Assembly (NCBI RefSeq): GCF_964340395.1
Contig: NC_135570.1
Location: 6,822,822 to 6,886,821 of the forward strand
DNA: 64,000 nucleotides
Direction: 5' to 3'
DNA from: Glandiceps talaboti
Lineage: Eukaryota > Hemichordata > Enteropneusta > Spengelidae
The notes under the pieces are model-generated. The model was given only the letters and a program-made list of their open reading frames with translations. It ran no database searches and was not told the origin of the DNA. Positions 59,991 through 64,000 of the stretch are shown piece after piece (the stretch's first letter is position 1; each line of letters begins with the position of its first letter). The translations under genes were made by a program, and so were the position numbers.

Positions 59991-59994
59991 TATC

Positions 59995-62532
59995 AACGTT
60001 TGATACAAAGTAGACATTATGATATCAATGTTTGATACAAAGTAGACATTGTGATATCAACGTTTGATACAAAGTAGACATTGTGATATCAACGTTTGAT
60101 ACATAGTAGGCATTGTGATATCAACATTTGATACAAAGTAGACATTGTGATATCAACATTTGATACAAAGTAGACATTGTGATATCAACATTTGATATAA
60201 AGTAGACATTGTGATGTCAACATTTGATACAAAGTAGACATTGTGATATCAGCACTTGATACAACGTAGACATTGTGATATCAACGTTTGATATAAAGTA
60301 GACATTGTGATATCAACGTTTGATACAAAGTAGACATTGTGATATCAACATTTGATACAAAGTAGACATTGTGATATTAACATTTGATATAGAGTAGACA
60401 TTGTGATATCAACATTTGATACAAAGGAGACATTGTGATATCAACATTTGATACAAAGGAGACATTGTGATATCAACATTTGATACAAAGTAGACATTGT
60501 GATATCAACATTTGATATAGAGTAGACGTGATATTAACATTTGATACAAAGTAGACATTGTGATATTAACATTTGATACAAAGTAGACATTGTGATATCA
60601 ATGTTTGATACAAAGTAGACATTGTGATATCAACATTTGATACAAAGGAGACATTGTGATATCAACATTTGATACAAAGTAGACATTGTGATATCAACAT
60701 TTGATATAGAGTAGACATTGTGATATCAACATTTGATACAAAGGAGACATTGTGATATCAACATTTGATACAAAGGAGACATTGTGATATCAACATTTGA
60801 TATAGAGTAGACATTGTGATATCAACATTTGATACAAAGGAGACATTGTGATATCAACATTTGATATAGAGTAGACATTGTGATATCAACGTTTGATACA
60901 AAGTAGACATTGTGATATCAACATTAGATATAAAGTAGACATTGTGATATCAACATTTGATACAAAGTAGACATTGTGATATCAACATTTGATACAAAGT
61001 AGACATTATGATATCAACGTTTGATACAAAGTAGACATTGTGATATCAATGTTTGATATAAAGTAGACATTGTGATATCAACATTTGATACAAAGTAGAC
61101 ATTGTGAGATGAACATTTGATACAAAGTTGCATTGTAATATTAACATTTCATACAAAGTAGACATTGTGATATCAACGTTTGATACAAAGTAGACATTGT
61201 GATATCAACATTTGATACAAAGTAGACATTGTGATATCAACATTTGATACAAAGTAGACATTATGATATCAACGTTTGATACAAAGTAGGCATTGTGATA
61301 TCAACATTTGATACAAAGTAGACATTGTGATATCAACATTTGATACAAAGTAGACATTGTGATATCAACATTTGATATAAAGTAGACATTGTGATGTCAA
61401 CATTTGATACAAAGTAGACATTGTGATATCAGCACTTGATACAACGTAGACATTGTGATATCAACGTTTGATACAAAGTAGACATTGTGATATCAACATT
61501 TGATACAAAGTAGACATTGTGATATTAACATTTGATACAAAGTAGACATTGTGATATTAACATTTGATATAGAGTAGACATTGTGATATCAACATTTGAT
61601 ACAAAGGAGACATTGTGATATCAACATTTGATACAAAGGAGACATTGTGATATCAACATTTGATACAAAGTAGACATTGTGATATCAACATTTGATATAG
61701 AGTAGACGTGATATTAACATTTGATACAAAGTAGACATTGTGATATTAACATTTGATGCAAAGTAGACATTGTGATATCAATGTTTGATACAAAGTAGAC
61801 ATTGTGATATCAACATTTGATACAAAGGAGACATTGTGATATCAACATTTGATACAAAGTAGACATTGTGATATCAACATTTGATATAGAGTAGACATTG
61901 TGATATCAACATTTGATACAAAGGAGACATTGTGATATCAACATTTGATACAAAGGAGACATTGTGATATCAACATTTGATATAGAGTAGACATTGTGAT
62001 ATCAAAATTTGATACAAAGGAGACATTGTGATATCAACATTTGATATAGAGTAGACATTGTGATATCAACGTTTGATACAAAGTAGACATTGTGATATCA
62101 ACATTAGATATAAAGTAGACATTGTGATATCAACATTTGATACAAAGTAGACATTGTGATATCAACATTTGATACAAAGTAGACATTATGATATCAACGT
62201 TTGATACAAAGTAGACATTGTGATATCAATGTTTGATATAAAGTAGACATTGTGATATCAACATTTGATACAAAGTAGACATTGTGAGATGAACATTTGA
62301 TACAAAGTTGCATTGTAATATTAACATTTCATACAAAGTAGACATTGTGATATCAACGTTTGATACAAAGTAGACATTGTGATATCAACATTTGATACAA
62401 AGTAGACATTGTGATATCAACATTTGATACAAAGTAGACATTGTGATATCAACGTTTGATACAAAGTAGACATTATGATATCAACATTTGATACAGAGTA
62501 GACATTGTGATATCAACATTTGATACAAAGTA
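59995..62532. repeat. 32-bp satellite with a 1180-bp higher-order duplication
   Basis: The unit is GATATCAACATTTGATACAA followed by AGTAGACATTGT, about 79 copies. Diagnostic variants recur exactly 1180 bp apart: GTGATGTCAA (60211/61391), AGTAGACGTG (60521/61701), ATTGTGAGAT (61101/62281) and AGTAGGCATT (60106/61286). So a block of about 37 units was duplicated as a whole. It lies in the presumed GGCX intron. Confidence 0.97.
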
Positions 62533-64000
62533 ATTATGTCAGTTTGCAATCACACCTTAGATCAACTCCAATCAATAGTTAATTTCAAAGTCATGAATTA
62601 ATCAAATAAATTCTTTGAATTGATATAGTTGCCAAGAATATTATGAGTTCATAATATTATATATCACGCAGATGTGATTGATGTAGCAGTCATAATTGTC
62701 TGTATGTTTGCCAATATATGCGCAATGTATTGATTACTGTCGATGTTTGTACAAAGATGAGCAAGTGGTGAAGTTCACAGGAAATATGCCGCAGGTAGTT
62801 CCCATGAAATGTGACATAGGGGTCAGTTGTCGTATTTCGCTATTGATTTTGTCTTGTTTGTTTCATGTACATTGTGATGATCAATCAAAAGTGTTGTAGG
62901 TGGAAATAACTAGGTTATCTTCATATAGAGACAATATTGACTAGTTTTATCTGGGATAGCATACAGTAGCACACAGAAAACAGATTTGCTAGCTTTACCT
63001 GGTTGATAGATGAGGTAGCTGTTTCAAACAAAATTCTCTTGTTTTGCTGTTGAAGATGAATATAGTTAAATTTTCCCATAGAGTACAGATTAGCTAACTT
63101 TTCCCGACAAAAATAGATTTGTCAACTTTTTCCATAAAGGTTGAATATGTTTCCACATGAAGATTAGTTAGCTTTTCCCATCAAGGGTGGATAACCTACC
63201 TTTTCCCGTAGGTACTGATTGGCTGGTTTTTCCTGTAAATAAGATACATGTATTGGATAGCTTATCCATAAAAGAGTGGTTATTTTCTCCTTGAAGATTG
63301 GCGAAATTGTTTTGTACAATTGATGCTTTATTACTGATATTTTCTCATACTTTGTTTGTCAGCACAGTTAAAAGTAAAGAATACAAGGTAAAATCACTTA
63401 CAACACCAAAAATCTTGTGTTTTGATAACTCAGTATTAAAGATTGAAAGACTTATTTTCACTGTGGTCAAAAAGCAAAGTAACAATATACAATACAATTA
63501 AAACATGATACATATCAACTTTGTGTGTGTACAAACAGACAAATAGATACAATGTAAAAAATACATACCAGCTTGTTTTCAAGAAAATCAACAATTTTTA
63601 TTTTCCCATAGAGTAACAGTACTCGGCGGCCATATTGTATTCAGCGGCCATATTGGATACAGTGGCCATATTGGATTCTAAAATGAGCAAATTTCTATTT
63701 AAAAAATTTGGATGGTGACCCCTGCTTTTTAAATTTTTTTCAACTGAGAACAGGTTATGGTTTTCTTGAGCAAAGGAAGAGCAAAAGTTTGAGTTTATTT
63801 CAGAGACATATATACTATGATCAGTTAATCTTTAAGTGACACAAGCTGAGTTGATAATCCTTTTACTCACGTGAAAATACTTATGTAAAATCTCGATTAC
63901 ACTATCATAGTATAATATTGATGTCAATGCATGCCTGCTGTCACATTACAATTGTCTTCCTGCATTGTTAGAACAGTTGATTGCCTAGTATGAATTCCTC
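62533..64000 (+). other. GGCX intron continuation, no exon recognised
   Basis: From about 62930 to 63300 a phrase like TAGCTTTTCCCATAAAGATTG recurs loosely. None of the expected GGCX downstream segments was found, so the next exon is probably beyond 64000. Confidence 0.5.
63575..63812. repeat. Dispersed repeat B, copy 2, with triple GGCCATATTG
   Basis: Corresponds in order to 16875-17105. Here the GGCCATATTG phrase is tandemly tripled at about 18-bp spacing (63628, 63646 and 63664). Confidence 0.75.

Noticed and set aside
59995-62532. CRISPR-like array of 32-bp units
   Set aside because: Contiguous identical units without spacers; a satellite.
62696-62899. Possible next GGCX exon
   Set aside because: The translated text does not resemble the GGCX segment expected after VAYLAMLLG.

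Overview
The window is AT-rich animal nuclear DNA from a marine-type invertebrate. The evidence is spliced genes with GT-AG introns, an NLR-type immune receptor, a recent APE-type LINE that carries a 2A peptide, many palindromic MITE-like elements and very abundant tetranucleotide microsatellites. I cannot name the species. A deuterostome (echinoderm, hemichordate or amphioxus-like) or a lophotrochozoan would fit.

Layout. 1-2700 is the 3' part of an NLR gene: the end of the NACHT region, an LRR domain and an acidic tail. 2700-6980 is intergenic, with long TA and ATGT microsatellites and a hairpin element. 7062-14028 is a seven-exon PAQR3 (Raf kinase trapping to Golgi) ortholog, assembled here exon by exon with matching splice phases. 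14030-21700 holds palindromic elements, minisatellites and a possible small minus-strand ORF. 21838-23043 is a single-exon type II membrane glycosyltransferase with a DXD motif. 23250-24310 is microsatellite. From 24635 to the right edge there appears to be one large gene, vitamin K-dependent gamma-glutamyl carboxylase (GGCX). Two exons are certain (57597-57860 and 58434-58589). Up to three small upstream exons (24635, 31842 and optionally 41937) fit in phase, and the rest of the gene lies beyond the window. The proposed 33-kb first intron region is filled with microsatellites, a 34-bp tandem array with GATA-like sites, a 45-bp array and several MITEs.

A full-length LINE (52478-57312) sits about 180 bp upstream of the first certain GGCX exon, in the same orientation. 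It is flanked by a perfect 103-bp target site duplication made from the end of a MITE. Its ORF1 begins with a hydrophobic signal-like stretch fused to a 2A peptide. ORF1 and ORF2 are in the same frame, separated by a single TAG, with no usable AUG for ORF2, which points to stop-codon readthrough. Downstream, about 2.5 kb of 32-bp satellite with a 1180-bp higher-order duplication lies in the next GGCX intron.

The genes do not form a pathway. The most unusual items are the LINE's expression strategy, the duplicated splice donors and poly-C alternative acceptor of PAQR3, the split 5' end of GGCX, and the arrays.
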